Below are positions 43,266 through 52,243 of a DNA stretch of 64,000 bases, piece by piece. Origin of the DNA: Hahellaceae bacterium (lineage in GTDB: Bacteria; Pseudomonadota; Gammaproteobacteria; Pseudomonadales; Oleiphilaceae); NCBI GenBank assembly GCA_016716085.1, contig JADJWY010000009.1, positions 310,001 to 374,000 of the forward strand. The letters are read 5' to 3'. Position 1 is the first letter of the stretch. Every line of letters begins with the position of its first letter. Both the position numbers and the translations under genes were made by a program. Below the pieces are notes generated by a model. It had not been told where the DNA came from, did not search any database, and was given only the letters and a program-made list of their open reading frames with translations.

Positions 43266-44446
43266 GAGGTGCCTCCGGCCAGGCGTTTCTGCATCTCATG
43301 CAGTTTCTCCAGCACTTCGGGTGGGGCCATGGGCTCCAGGGCCGGATCGACGGCTGAACCGGGAAATGCACGGTGTAAACCCTTGGTGACAATACGTTCC
43401 CCGGCACTCAGTCCCTGATTCACGATGCGCAGGCCATTCATTCGATCGCCCAGTACAACAGGACGGTACTCCAGCGTATTCTCGGCGTTAACGACCAGCA
43501 CGTACTTATTCGCAAGATCAGTCGCCACCGCTTTTTCGTCAACCAGAATGGCCTGGCGCGGCGCGCCTCCTACCACCTGCAGGCGAACGAACAGGCCTGG
43601 TGTAAAGGTGTGACGGGTATTTTCAAAGGTCGCACGCAGGCGAATGGTGCCCGTAGCCGGGTTCACCTCATTGTCGACGAAGTCAATGTAGCCCCGATAG
43701 GAAAAATCCGTTTCATTCGTCAGCTTCATCAGCACTGGATTCGAGCCTTTTCCGCCACTCAGAGTCGACCTGAAGCGCAGATAAGTGGACTCGTCGGCTT
43801 CAAAATAGGCCTGAACCTGATCGGAGGAAACCAGGGTTGTCAGTACGGTCGTTCCCGCCGTGACATAGTTGCCAGGGGTGACCTGTGTATCGGATACATG
43901 CCCGTTAATTGGGGCGGTTACTTCGGTGAAGCTCAGGTTCAGATGTGCGCTGACCAGTGCCGCTTTGAGCGACTCAAGGCTGGCCTGCGCCTGTAATACT
44001 TCCGTATTGCGGGTTTCAAGCTGCTCGATGGCGATCGCCCCCTGACGACGCAGGCTCTCTGCACGTTGCTGATCGCTGCTTGCCTGCTTCAGGCGCGCTT
44101 CCGCACTGCGAATATCCGCCTCCAGTCGATTGGCTTCTGCGGCAAAGGCCCGATTGTCGATGGTGTATAGGGTCTGCCCCGCTTTTACCACCGAACCCTC
44201 ACGGAAGAGCACTTTTTCAAGGTAGCCCGAAACGCGCGGGCGTAATTCCACACGCTGCGGAGCTTCCAGGCGACCCGTGAATTCCTGCCACTCCTGAATC
44301 GTTTCCTGGATGACTTCCGCCGCCGTCACAGGCGTTGGCGGTGGGGCCCCCGTTTCGTCTGCGGCGCTGGCGGTCAACGGGAGAGTGAGTCCAAGCAACA
44401 TCATGCTCATGAGCGAGGTTAATAAAGAACGGGGCGTGGGGCGCAT
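43262..44446 (-). CDS. RND efflux periplasmic adaptor (AcrA/MexA family)
   Basis: A 394-residue membrane fusion protein from ATG 44446, with a signal peptide ending ASAADE. The lipoyl halves are RVELRPRVSGYLEKVLFREGSVVKAG-like (near residue 65) and VTAPINGHVSDTQVTPGNYV, flanking a coiled-coil hairpin; beta-barrel and MP domains follow. There is no lipobox cysteine, so it is anchored differently from AcrA. The frame is open further upstream but lacks a signal-like sequence. It is the first gene of a coupled string with the pump, SDR, GspE and YbaN. No regulator gene is adjacent. Confidence 0.93.
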   Translation of the reverse strand: MRPTPRSLLTSLMSMMLLGLTLPLTASAADETGAPPPTPVTAAEVIQETIQEWQEFTGRLEAPQRVELRPRVSGYLEKVLFREGSVVKAGQTLYTIDNRAFAAEANRLEADIRSAEARLKQASSDQQRAESLRRQGAIAIEQLETRNTEVLQAQASLESLKAALVSAHLNLSFTEVTAPINGHVSDTQVTPGNYVTAGTTVLTTLVSSDQVQAYFEADESTYLRFRSTLSGGKGSNPVLMKLTNETDFSYRGYIDFVDNEVNPATGTIRLRATFENTRHTFTPGLFVRLQVVGGAPRQAILVDEKAVATDLANKYVLVVNAENTLEYRPVVLGDRMNGLRIVNQGLSAGERIVTKGLHRAFPGSAVDPALEPMAPPEVLEKLHEMQKRLAGGTS

Positions 44447-44532
44447 AGTGTGGAATCCCTTGCGGCGAATTGAAATGGTGAAAATGAAGTGTCCAATGGC
44501 CCTAGTTTGAACCTTCAGTACGCTGGCGTCCA

Positions 44533-44946
44533 ATGAAGAATACGAATCTTTATCGTCTGCAGGGCCAGTACCGACAATTCCTGAAAATGGAAATTGACGT
44601 TTTCCTCTTCTGTTACGGTGAAGACCACAAAATGGGCCTTGAAAATCCCGATTACAAAAAACGTGTCTCTGAAGTCAAAGACGATGACGCGAATCTGAAA
44701 AAGCTGGTCGCCAAGCGTATTGATGGAATTCTGATTGATAAATACACGGGGCTGTATCTGGCCAAACAGGCCGGCATCCTCGATCAGTTGGAAGTGCATC
44801 CGGTGTACGTTAATTCCGACAACGTCTACATCATGTTCAGTCAGCGAACGGTCGCACCCGTGGTCGTCGATAAAATCAACACTGCGCTGGATGCGCTGAA
44901 AGAAAAGGGTACTTACGATGCGATCGTGGGGCGCTATCTGAAGTAG
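44533..44946 (+). CDS. C-terminal fragment of a family 3 solute-binding protein (probable gene remnant)
   Basis: A 137-residue frame resembling only the second half of periplasmic amino-acid-binding proteins (KKLVAKRIDGILIDKYTGLY, then VNSDNVYIMFSQRTVAP and DALKEKGTYDAIVGRYL). The signal peptide and first lobe are missing: an in-frame TAG at 44503-44505 and the divergent adaptor gene leave no room for them. It is either a decayed paralogue or a cytosolic fragment. The first 20 residues (MKNTNLYRLQGQ) resemble no SBP start. Confidence 0.6.
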   Translation: MKNTNLYRLQGQYRQFLKMEIDVFLFCYGEDHKMGLENPDYKKRVSEVKDDDANLKKLVAKRIDGILIDKYTGLYLAKQAGILDQLEVHPVYVNSDNVYIMFSQRTVAPVVVDKINTALDALKEKGTYDAIVGRYLK

Positions 44947-45017
44947 TCCCTCGCCGCCCCGGGGTCACTTTGGGTTAGAATGGGGAATATCCTATTCAAA
45001 ATGCCGGGGCGTAGTCG

Positions 45018-46583
45018 ATGACATTGTCGGATCTGATCTTCAGTAATCGTTTTACCGGGCAGTTATCCGCCGATCCCCTGAACGAAAATCGGGCCCGCCC
45101 AGTCAGGGCGGCCTTCTCCCGGGTATTACCGACACCGGTCAAGAATCCGCATCTGTTAGCCTGGTCACCTGAAACGGCAGGGCTTCTGGGGTTGAGTGAG
45201 GCGCAGGACCCCCTGGCGCTGGCGGCGGTCTTTTCTGGCAACCGTCAGCTTTCAGGTATGGATCCCTTCGCCGCCTGCTATGGCGGCCACCAATTCGGTC
45301 ATTGGGCGGGACAGCTCGGTGATGGGCGCGCCATTACCTTAGGCGAAGTAAAGACCTTAGGGGGGGAGTACTGGGAGGTTCAGCTAAAGGGGGCTGGACC
45401 GACGCCCTATAGTCGGCATGCGGATGGTCGTGCGGTTCTACGCTCTTCCGTGCGCGAATTCATCTGTAGTGAGGCGATGCATCACCTGGGCATTCCCTCT
45501 ACGCGGGCACTCTGTCTGGTTGGAACAGGGGAGTCTGTGATTCGGGATATGTTCTACGACGGTCATCCTGAAGCCGAACCGGGTGCGATTGTGACACGCG
45601 TTGCGCCCAGTTTTCTGCGCTTTGGCAACTTTGAATTACCCGCCGCCCGACGGGATCGCGATCAATTGATGCAATTGGCGGCGTTTACCCTGACCCACTA
45701 TTATCCTGAGTTGGGCGCTCCGGGGCCGGAGGCTTACCTGGCGCTTTTTCAGGCGGTTCAGGCGCGTACGCTGGATTTAATGATTCAGTGGATGCGGGTG
45801 GGCTTCGTGCATGGCGTGATGAACACGGATAATCTCTCTATTTTGGGCCTGACGCTCGATTACGGACCTTATGGCTGGCTCGACGACTTCAATCCGGCCT
45901 TCACTCCGAATACCTCCGACCGCGAAGGGCGTTATTGCTATGCCAATCAGCCTCATTGTGCCCTCTGGAATCTGTCGTGTCTGGCCAATGCCTGGGTGCC
46001 GCTGGTCGGTGATGTGACGCTTTTAAATGCTGAGCTACAGGCCTTTCAGCAGCGCTATGAAGCGGCTCATCAGGTTATGATGGCGGCCAAACTGGGCTTC
46101 TCTGGCAGCGAAGAAGGGCTTGCCGCGCTCATTTCGGAATGGCAGACCTGCCTGGCCAGTGCCGGCGCGGATATGACGCTGACCTATCGGGCCTTAGCCG
46201 ATCTGGCATTTGACCGGGAGGCGGCGCCAACCTTTGGTGATCTGCCGCCAGACTGCTTCTATACGACGGTGTCACCAGTGCTTCAGCAGCGTTGGACGGT
46301 TTGGTTACAACAGTATCAGGACACGCTTCGTCACGCCAGGCTCGGGGATGCTGAAAGGCGGGCACACATGAATGCCGTCAATCCGAGCCTGATTCCCCGG
46401 AACTATCTGGTCTATCAAGTTATTGAGGCGCTGGAGGCGGGAGATAAGCAGCCCTTGACGCGGTTGATGGATGCACTGAAAACGCCCTATCGGACACAAG
46501 CGGAATATGCGGATCTGTCTGCACGCCGTCCCGATTGGGCACGTCAGGTTGCTGGATGTTCGGCGCTATCCTGCAGTTCCTGA
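45018..46583 (+). CDS. selO: Protein adenylyltransferase SelO (YdiU family)
   Basis: A 521-residue pseudokinase-fold enzyme that AMPylates proteins, linked in E. coli to redox stress. It shows the family blocks YGGHQFGHWAGQLGDGRA, LKGAGPTPYSRHADGRAVLRSS, HGVMNTDNLSILGLTLDYGPYG and a C-terminal cysteine (ALSCSS), the residue replaced by selenocysteine in eukaryotic SelO. The length is a little above the E. coli protein. It is a single gene with its own start 71 bases after the SBP fragment. Confidence 0.95.
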   Translation: MTLSDLIFSNRFTGQLSADPLNENRARPVRAAFSRVLPTPVKNPHLLAWSPETAGLLGLSEAQDPLALAAVFSGNRQLSGMDPFAACYGGHQFGHWAGQLGDGRAITLGEVKTLGGEYWEVQLKGAGPTPYSRHADGRAVLRSSVREFICSEAMHHLGIPSTRALCLVGTGESVIRDMFYDGHPEAEPGAIVTRVAPSFLRFGNFELPAARRDRDQLMQLAAFTLTHYYPELGAPGPEAYLALFQAVQARTLDLMIQWMRVGFVHGVMNTDNLSILGLTLDYGPYGWLDDFNPAFTPNTSDREGRYCYANQPHCALWNLSCLANAWVPLVGDVTLLNAELQAFQQRYEAAHQVMMAAKLGFSGSEEGLAALISEWQTCLASAGADMTLTYRALADLAFDREAAPTFGDLPPDCFYTTVSPVLQQRWTVWLQQYQDTLRHARLGDAERRAHMNAVNPSLIPRNYLVYQVIEALEAGDKQPLTRLMDALKTPYRTQAEYADLSARRPDWARQVAGCSALSCSS

Positions 46584-46592
46584 TAGCGCGGT

Positions 46593-47216
46593 TTAACCCA
46601 TTCTAATGGCCAGATATAGGCCGGCCAGCGACATAATGATCGCAGCGATTCGGTTGAGCGTCCGGGCGGATCCAGGTGAGCGCAGTTTCTCGCGGGCCTG
46701 AACGGCGAAGCTGACAATCAGCATCAGTCCTGCCATCAAGGCGGTGATGGTTAACACCGCAGCAAGGACGATGTCTGTAATCGCCAGTGCACCCAGATCC
46801 AGAAAGCCTGGCAGGAAAGCAAGGTAGAATAAAATTACTTTAGGATTTGAGCCGGAAATCAGCATGCCCTGAAGCAAGGCTCGTCGGGAATCGCGTCGCA
46901 ATGGCTGCTGAGTGGGAGGGCTTAGCGGGGGGGCGTCAGCGCGCCACAGGCATGCAGCCAGATAGAATAAGTAGACTGACCCCAGCGTTTGTATGATCAG
47001 GAAAAAGAGTGCGCCTTTCTGGGCGACTGCAGCCAGCCCCAGGCAGGCCGTGATCAGGTAGAGGGCGTCACTCACCGCCATGCCCAATGCCAACCAGACA
47101 CAGCCTTCTTTGCCCCGACTGAGCGCACGGGATAGCAAGGCAAAAACGCCTGGGCCGGGGGTGATGCCGAAGATGAAAATCGCCAGGAAAAAAGTCAGGG
47201 CACTCTCAGCGCTCAC
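46593..47216 (-). CDS. LysE/RhtB family amino-acid exporter
   Basis: A 207-residue inner-membrane protein with about six hydrophobic segments. The family signature is FGITPGPGVFALLSRALSRG at residues 16-35, then GMAVSDALYLITACLGLAAV and SGSNPKVILFYLAFLPGFL. It probably exports an amino acid such as threonine or homoserine lactone; the substrate cannot be read from sequence. The gene is convergent with selO, 9 bases between stops. Confidence 0.92.
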   Translation of the reverse strand: MSAESALTFFLAIFIFGITPGPGVFALLSRALSRGKEGCVWLALGMAVSDALYLITACLGLAAVAQKGALFFLIIQTLGSVYLFYLAACLWRADAPPLSPPTQQPLRRDSRRALLQGMLISGSNPKVILFYLAFLPGFLDLGALAITDIVLAAVLTITALMAGLMLIVSFAVQAREKLRSPGSARTLNRIAAIIMSLAGLYLAIRMG

Positions 47217-47252
47217 CTCGGGCTCCAGATATGATCAGATTGTCGCTCGGCT

Positions 47253-48266
47253 TTACAGTGATAACGGAGATGCAGATGCACGGCATGCAAGCAGGCCCTC
47301 TTCAAGGGCCATCCAGTCAAGTGCTTGAGTATGGACGATTTCAACGCGCGTATCAGCGGCTTCAGGCAAGCTGAAGGATTGAATCGCATGACCTTCCGCA
47401 TTCACGGCACAGGCACCCTGTGGGGTCAGGAAGACTCCTTTGACACGCACGGCATCAAGGGCATAGACCCACGCCAACACAGCGGTCAGATCAAACTGGA
47501 TGTGAGTCGGGATGCGCCAGCCGCAACTGAAGAATCCTTCGCCCTGGCGTGTTTTACGTAGGATATCCGTCGCTGGAGACGTCGGCAGTGCGAAATCAAT
47601 CCAGGGGGCCGGGAGTGCGTCACCGGGTGTTATCTCGGAGAGGGACTGATTCGGTCGGTGGGTGACCTGTCGGGGCGTATCGAGCCAGCTCAAAGGCATT
47701 GCCCCCCAGCTCACCTCGCCCTGCTGTGGGTGTTGTGGCAATTGTTGCGCCCAGTGACGGAAACGCAAGAGATCCTCTGCTTCACATTGGTCCGTCTTGG
47801 TGGCAATCACCCTGTCCGCAACCTGGGCCTGACGCACAAAGAGTGCGTGAGTGGTATAGCGTTCGTCGGCAAGTTTGCGAGGGTCGATCAGGGTCAGCGT
47901 AGCCCTGGCTTCAGTCAGGTCGCGATAATAAGGGCCACTCAGTAAAGTCAGGATTTCATCGGGATGGCCCAAGCCGGAAGGCTCGATAATCAGGCGATCA
48001 GGTTTGCGGGCCAGTAAGAAGTTGAGCGCAATTTGCACCGGGAGACCGTTAGTACAGCACATGCAGCCGCCCGGTATTTCCTTAACGCTGACACCACTGG
48101 CCTTGAGTAGCGCGCCGTCGATGCCGATTTCACCGAACTCATTGACCAGTACCGCCCAATGCTCTGACGGTGGGCGGTGTGCCAATAAATGTCGGATGGC
48201 GGTCGTCTTTCCCGTTCCGAGGAAACCGGTAATGATATTGAATGGGATAGGTCCAGCAGGGTTCAC
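47253..48266 (-). CDS. COG0523 (CobW-like) GTP-binding metal chaperone
   Basis: A 337-residue G3E GTPase with Walker A ITGFLGTGKTTAI (12-24), the metal-binding CxCC motif GGCMCC (C68, C70, C71), a switch segment IIEPSGLGHPDEIL and the base motif ATKTDQCEAED. Such proteins deliver zinc or other metals. GTG 48266 overlaps the stop of the kinase-like gene by 4 bases, and that gene overlaps the HD-GYP-like gene, so all three form one coupled unit. No Zur site was recognised. Confidence 0.88.
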   Translation of the reverse strand: MNPAGPIPFNIITGFLGTGKTTAIRHLLAHRPPSEHWAVLVNEFGEIGIDGALLKASGVSVKEIPGGCMCCTNGLPVQIALNFLLARKPDRLIIEPSGLGHPDEILTLLSGPYYRDLTEARATLTLIDPRKLADERYTTHALFVRQAQVADRVIATKTDQCEAEDLLRFRHWAQQLPQHPQQGEVSWGAMPLSWLDTPRQVTHRPNQSLSEITPGDALPAPWIDFALPTSPATDILRKTRQGEGFFSCGWRIPTHIQFDLTAVLAWVYALDAVRVKGVFLTPQGACAVNAEGHAIQSFSLPEAADTRVEIVHTQALDWMALEEGLLACRASASPLSL

Positions 48267-50914
48267 AGGTTCTCGGGCGGTAATTCCGGGGCAACTTCAA
48301 GTGAAGTGATCAAATCGCCGAGTACAATAAGCGATTTTTCCAGGCAGGGGAAGACGGAAAGTAGAGGTGATCGCTGTAAAACGACATCCGGGTTTCTCAG
48401 CAGATCAAGTGCTTCTTCAATGCAATGGGCCAGTCCGACAAGGGCAAAATTCTCAGCGGTTTTCTGAATCTGTTGCATACAATCCAGCATGCGTACATGG
48501 TCACCTGATTCGAGGTGCTTGCGAAGCTGGTTGCCCTGATCGTGTAAACCCGTCTGAACCTCTTTCAAAATGGCCAGAAAGGTCGTGCCCGCCTGGTCAA
48601 ACTGTCCACGCAGGAAGCGGGTGTCGACGGACGTTGAATAGGTTTGGCGCTGGCTTTCGTCTGTTTGCGCGTAGATCTTCAGTGGGACCGCGAGCTTGTA
48701 TCGAGTGCCAGTTTGCGCATTGCTGGTCAGTTCGAGTGTACCGCCCATGACTTCCGCAATACGCTTACAGATGCCAAAGTTTAAGTTGGTTCTCAGACTG
48801 AGACGGCCGGACTTATCTGCGATCATGCCGAAAGGTTGCATCAGTTGGTTGAGATCTGACTCGCTGAATTGATGTTTCGTATCCTCTACAGTGCAACGTA
48901 ACTGGCTGTCGTGCGTGTCTTCCTGAAGCACGAGATCGATACCGATCTGAATCGGACTATGGGTGGAGTGGTTCACCGAGAGCTGAATCAGTCCGCTCAG
49001 CAGCTGTTCCAGTTTGACCGCATCGCCGTAGGATTCCGGTGGCAGCGACTTAGGCAAAGTCCACTGAAGTGGCACATGCTCTGCTGCCGCCAGGGTCTCC
49101 GCTTTTTTCACGATTTGAGACAAACTCTGCTGCAGGTTGAAGGCGACGGGAATTTCCACAAACGAACTGCTTTCCACCCGCATGGCTTCGTAGAGTCGTG
49201 AGGCGACCCGTTTGAGCTGGCGCAGGGCGCCCTGGGCGATGGAGAGCCATTCGCGCGACCTGCTGTCAGAAGCTGCACCTTCCAGCAGATTCAAGGCCAT
49301 TTCGATGTTGCCTGCCGGGTCTTTCAGTTCACCTTCCAGAGAAATCATCGCTTCATTACGGGCTCTCAGGGCGGCCTCGGCGCTGATCCGGGCCGACGAC
49401 ACGGCAGCTGCTTTTTTATCATCTTCCGTGATGTCGCGCGCGAAGCAGACGATACCTTCAACGCTCAGGTCGTTTGAACGCAGGGGGGAAAAGGTCATCC
49501 ACAACGCAAGTCCCATTGCTTCGTGAGCGTAGCGAAAGCCCCAACTCTGATTCGATTTACAGCGTTGAAAAACCTTCTTAAGGTCGCTCTTGATTCTGGG
49601 GACCTGATCCTGAATACGGGTTGCGTCGGCGGTATGTGTCTCGCCAAACCATTGAGACCACTGTGCGTTTGCATACTCTATGTCACCATTTAGCTGAAGG
49701 ATGGCAATTCCATTCACGGCCTGATCCAGTGCCGAGCGTTGCAATCGAACCACATCCTGGTACTGGCGAATCTGCGAAACGTCGGTGACCGTTGCGATGA
49801 CGCGGGCTGCACCTGCATAGGTGCCTTTTTCGACCATCTTCCCGCGTATGATCAGCCAATGACTTTGGTTGTTCTTTCCAGGGGCTTCGACGGTGAGTTC
49901 AAAACGGGTTTTGAGTCCACATACGACATTCTGCCATTTCTCAATGAAGCGCTTGCCATCCTCAGGTTTGAGGAAACTCACAAAGCGGTCGAAATGTTGC
50001 TGTGGGTCTTTGGGCGTCTTGCGGCCAATCATTTCAAAACATCGGTCACTGACATGGCAGAACGCCTGACTGGCAAACCAGTCCATAACGCCTTCCTGGG
50101 TCACATTGAGCGTGAGTCGGTAGGTCTCTTCCTGTTTTCGCAGCTCAGCCAGTGTTTTGTAAACGGCGGTCGTATCGAAGCCAGACAGGTTAACCAGTGG
50201 CTCCAGGTCGCTGTCATTGCGGGTATAGCGCCAGGTGTAAGCAATGACTTCGGGATCTTTCGCCGGGGGCGGCTCGTCGAAACCAAAGGGATCGGGCTCG
50301 GGCAGTTCCTGAGGCACCACGTACTCAGACTCGATCGCGATTTCTTCACTGTCCTCGATAATCCGGGCCAATTGATGTGGGTACTCTTCGGGAAGAATGG
50401 CCGGTGTTCCATTCTCCCGAAAACCATAATCGGCCATCAGGGCGGTCATGCTTTGGTTGGCATACATGACCGAGCCTTCGCGATTGATTTCCATCATCGG
50501 GTGCCCGGCCATTTCCGTGTAGCGGGCCAGGCGCATAGCCTGTGCGATGGAGTGCTCACCTGTCGGCACCGTTGCAAATTGCATGATGACATGGCCTGCC
50601 GTTTGGGGAGATGGCATCAACCGGAGATTGAAAGGCTGAAACAGACCGTCGGCATCCGGCCACCAAACCTCAAGGCTTTTACCCCAGTGAGCGTGTTGGA
50701 AGCATTGCTCAACAGGGCATTCCGACGGGTCATGCTGCGCATTGGCTTCGCCACCACAGAAGCAGTCATGCAGGGATCGCTGCCCCAGTTTTTCCGGTCG
50801 AATGCCCAGTAAAGCCCCGCCGCTCGAATTCAACGCGATGCAGAACCCTTGCGGGTTTAAAATGGCGCAGCCATCCGGCCACTGTTCGATCCAGTCCCAG
50901 TGAGGGTCAGTCAT
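48263..50914 (-). CDS. PAS-rich histidine-kinase-like protein with degenerate catalytic motifs
   Basis: An 883-residue cytosolic protein. An N-terminal PAS-like domain carries C51, C53, C66 and C71 (SECPVEQC). Further PAS domains span roughly 105-510. A DHp-like helix follows, but where SHELRTP is expected it reads LEGELKDP, with G528 in the His position. The ATPase-like domain (615-730) lacks the N-box Asn (LIQLSVNHS) and the glycines of DTGIGI (EDTKHQF). A C-terminal Hpt-like helix has Gln (MQQIQK, 813-818) for His. It is probably a signalling pseudokinase. It overlaps both neighbours by 4 bases. Confidence 0.8.
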   Translation of the reverse strand: MTDPHWDWIEQWPDGCAILNPQGFCIALNSSGGALLGIRPEKLGQRSLHDCFCGGEANAQHDPSECPVEQCFQHAHWGKSLEVWWPDADGLFQPFNLRLMPSPQTAGHVIMQFATVPTGEHSIAQAMRLARYTEMAGHPMMEINREGSVMYANQSMTALMADYGFRENGTPAILPEEYPHQLARIIEDSEEIAIESEYVVPQELPEPDPFGFDEPPPAKDPEVIAYTWRYTRNDSDLEPLVNLSGFDTTAVYKTLAELRKQEETYRLTLNVTQEGVMDWFASQAFCHVSDRCFEMIGRKTPKDPQQHFDRFVSFLKPEDGKRFIEKWQNVVCGLKTRFELTVEAPGKNNQSHWLIIRGKMVEKGTYAGAARVIATVTDVSQIRQYQDVVRLQRSALDQAVNGIAILQLNGDIEYANAQWSQWFGETHTADATRIQDQVPRIKSDLKKVFQRCKSNQSWGFRYAHEAMGLALWMTFSPLRSNDLSVEGIVCFARDITEDDKKAAAVSSARISAEAALRARNEAMISLEGELKDPAGNIEMALNLLEGAASDSRSREWLSIAQGALRQLKRVASRLYEAMRVESSSFVEIPVAFNLQQSLSQIVKKAETLAAAEHVPLQWTLPKSLPPESYGDAVKLEQLLSGLIQLSVNHSTHSPIQIGIDLVLQEDTHDSQLRCTVEDTKHQFSESDLNQLMQPFGMIADKSGRLSLRTNLNFGICKRIAEVMGGTLELTSNAQTGTRYKLAVPLKIYAQTDESQRQTYSTSVDTRFLRGQFDQAGTTFLAILKEVQTGLHDQGNQLRKHLESGDHVRMLDCMQQIQKTAENFALVGLAHCIEEALDLLRNPDVVLQRSPLLSVFPCLEKSLIVLGDLITSLEVAPELPPENL

Positions 50915-52179
50915 GATCGTAAAATTCCAGCGGGATCCTGTTTGCTGTCCAGCGGATCGATCGCGGAGACGATGCGAATCTCCTCGTCGCCTCCTTGCTT
51001 ATCCAGTTGCCGGAATACGGCCTGCATCAGGGGTTGTCCCAGACGGTTATAGCGCACCTCAATGACCGGGTGCAGGGGGCTATCCCTGTGAATCTCAGCG
51101 ACAATGCCTTTTTCGTGGTTGCTGAGCAGTACGGCGCTTCCGAGAGGGTAGACGCCGATCATGAAAATCAATTTCTGAACCCACTCAATCGAGTAGCTAC
51201 CTGTAAGGGCATTGCGATAGAGAAATGACAATGCGGCTGAAGGCGTGCGTCCTTGCTTACCCATAATACCTGCGCACAGCTCGTCATACTGGTCCACCAC
51301 CTGAAGGGCTGAAAGCAGCTTTTTATCTCCGGTAGAGAGGCGACCATCCAATTGGTCAAGTTGCGTCAGTTGTTCGTGGTAGTGAACCCAGGTTTTGATT
51401 CTGGGGGCAATATTGTTGGCGTTGGCCAGCAGTGTGTCGATGATTCCTACATGTTTATCGGTCAGCAGCTGCTCTTTCTCGGTAAAATTGCGCGATTTGA
51501 GCAGAAGGTTGCGGGGTAATTTTAGCCAGCCAAAATCATGGAGGATGGCCGCCAGGCCAAGGTCCTGACTGTCTCGATCGGCACACTTAGCCTGCTGGCA
51601 GAGTGCTGTGATCAATGTATAGGTGGCAAAAGCATGGGTGACCAGCGAGGGTTCCCGTTTGGCTTCCGTGAGTATTCTCAGGAGAGCCTGGTCATTTCGG
51701 GTGAGGCTGGCGGTTGTTTCTTCAAGCGCTCCCTGCAATTCCGTGTCGATGACCAGATTTCCGCGTTCCCACTCGGCGAAGCTTTGCGTCAGCGCAGATT
51801 CTGTGCGCTTGCGTGCGGCTGTGGCGGCTCCCAGTTCTTCGGCCATACTGGTTTGGACCGGCTTGGGTGGCGCTGCTGCCTTGACGGGTTTAATGGGGGC
51901 GGCAGGTGGCTGGTCGATCACTGGCGGAGTGGCTATTGCCTGGGTTACGCCACCTTCTGATGGCTCGGAACCACTGACGTCAATTCCCTTGCTGGTATCA
52001 ATGGTGACTTTTTTGGCACCGGCCTGTTGGAGCAATTTGATATCGAATTCAGATTTCAGCAAACAGCGGTGACGCAGAAAGGGGCTCTGCATCCAGGAAA
52101 TATCCATGTCGGCGACGAACATGCCGACCTGGAGTTGAGAAATGTCTATCTGCTTGAGCTTGGCCACGGAAAACCGCAA
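50911..52179 (-). CDS. DUF3391 and degenerate HD-GYP-like domain protein
   Basis: A 422-residue protein. The N-terminal DUF3391 domain (ISQLQVGMFVADMDISWMQSP, 13-33) is typical of c-di-GMP phosphodiesterases; a Pro/Ala linker (80-112) follows. The HD domain keeps H214-D215 in LHDFGWLKLP and H243, but HHExxDGxGYP has become HYHEQLTQLDQLDG (266-279) with no GYP. Loss of phosphodiesterase activity is likely, though metal binding may remain. It is the first gene of the trio ending in the COG0523 GTPase, coupled by ATGA overlap. Confidence 0.82.
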   Translation of the reverse strand: MRFSVAKLKQIDISQLQVGMFVADMDISWMQSPFLRHRCLLKSEFDIKLLQQAGAKKVTIDTSKGIDVSGSEPSEGGVTQAIATPPVIDQPPAAPIKPVKAAAPPKPVQTSMAEELGAATAARKRTESALTQSFAEWERGNLVIDTELQGALEETTASLTRNDQALLRILTEAKREPSLVTHAFATYTLITALCQQAKCADRDSQDLGLAAILHDFGWLKLPRNLLLKSRNFTEKEQLLTDKHVGIIDTLLANANNIAPRIKTWVHYHEQLTQLDQLDGRLSTGDKKLLSALQVVDQYDELCAGIMGKQGRTPSAALSFLYRNALTGSYSIEWVQKLIFMIGVYPLGSAVLLSNHEKGIVAEIHRDSPLHPVIEVRYNRLGQPLMQAVFRQLDKQGGDEEIRIVSAIDPLDSKQDPAGILRS

Positions 52180-52243
52180 TACTGCAACAAGTGGAAGTGC
52201 GAATCTTTAGAGTATGGCACAACTTCCACAGGTAGCCAGTGTA

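Noticed and set aside
45018..46583. Functional link of selO to the selenium operon
   Set aside because: SelO is named after a eukaryotic selenoprotein; the bacterial enzyme is a Cys-form AMPylase and lies 7.7 kb away on the far side of another gene string.
49739..50812. Long 357-codon plus-strand frame opposite the PAS/kinase-like gene
   Set aside because: It lies entirely antisense to a well-supported coding gene, has no recognisable domain and has the look of a codon-phase shadow.
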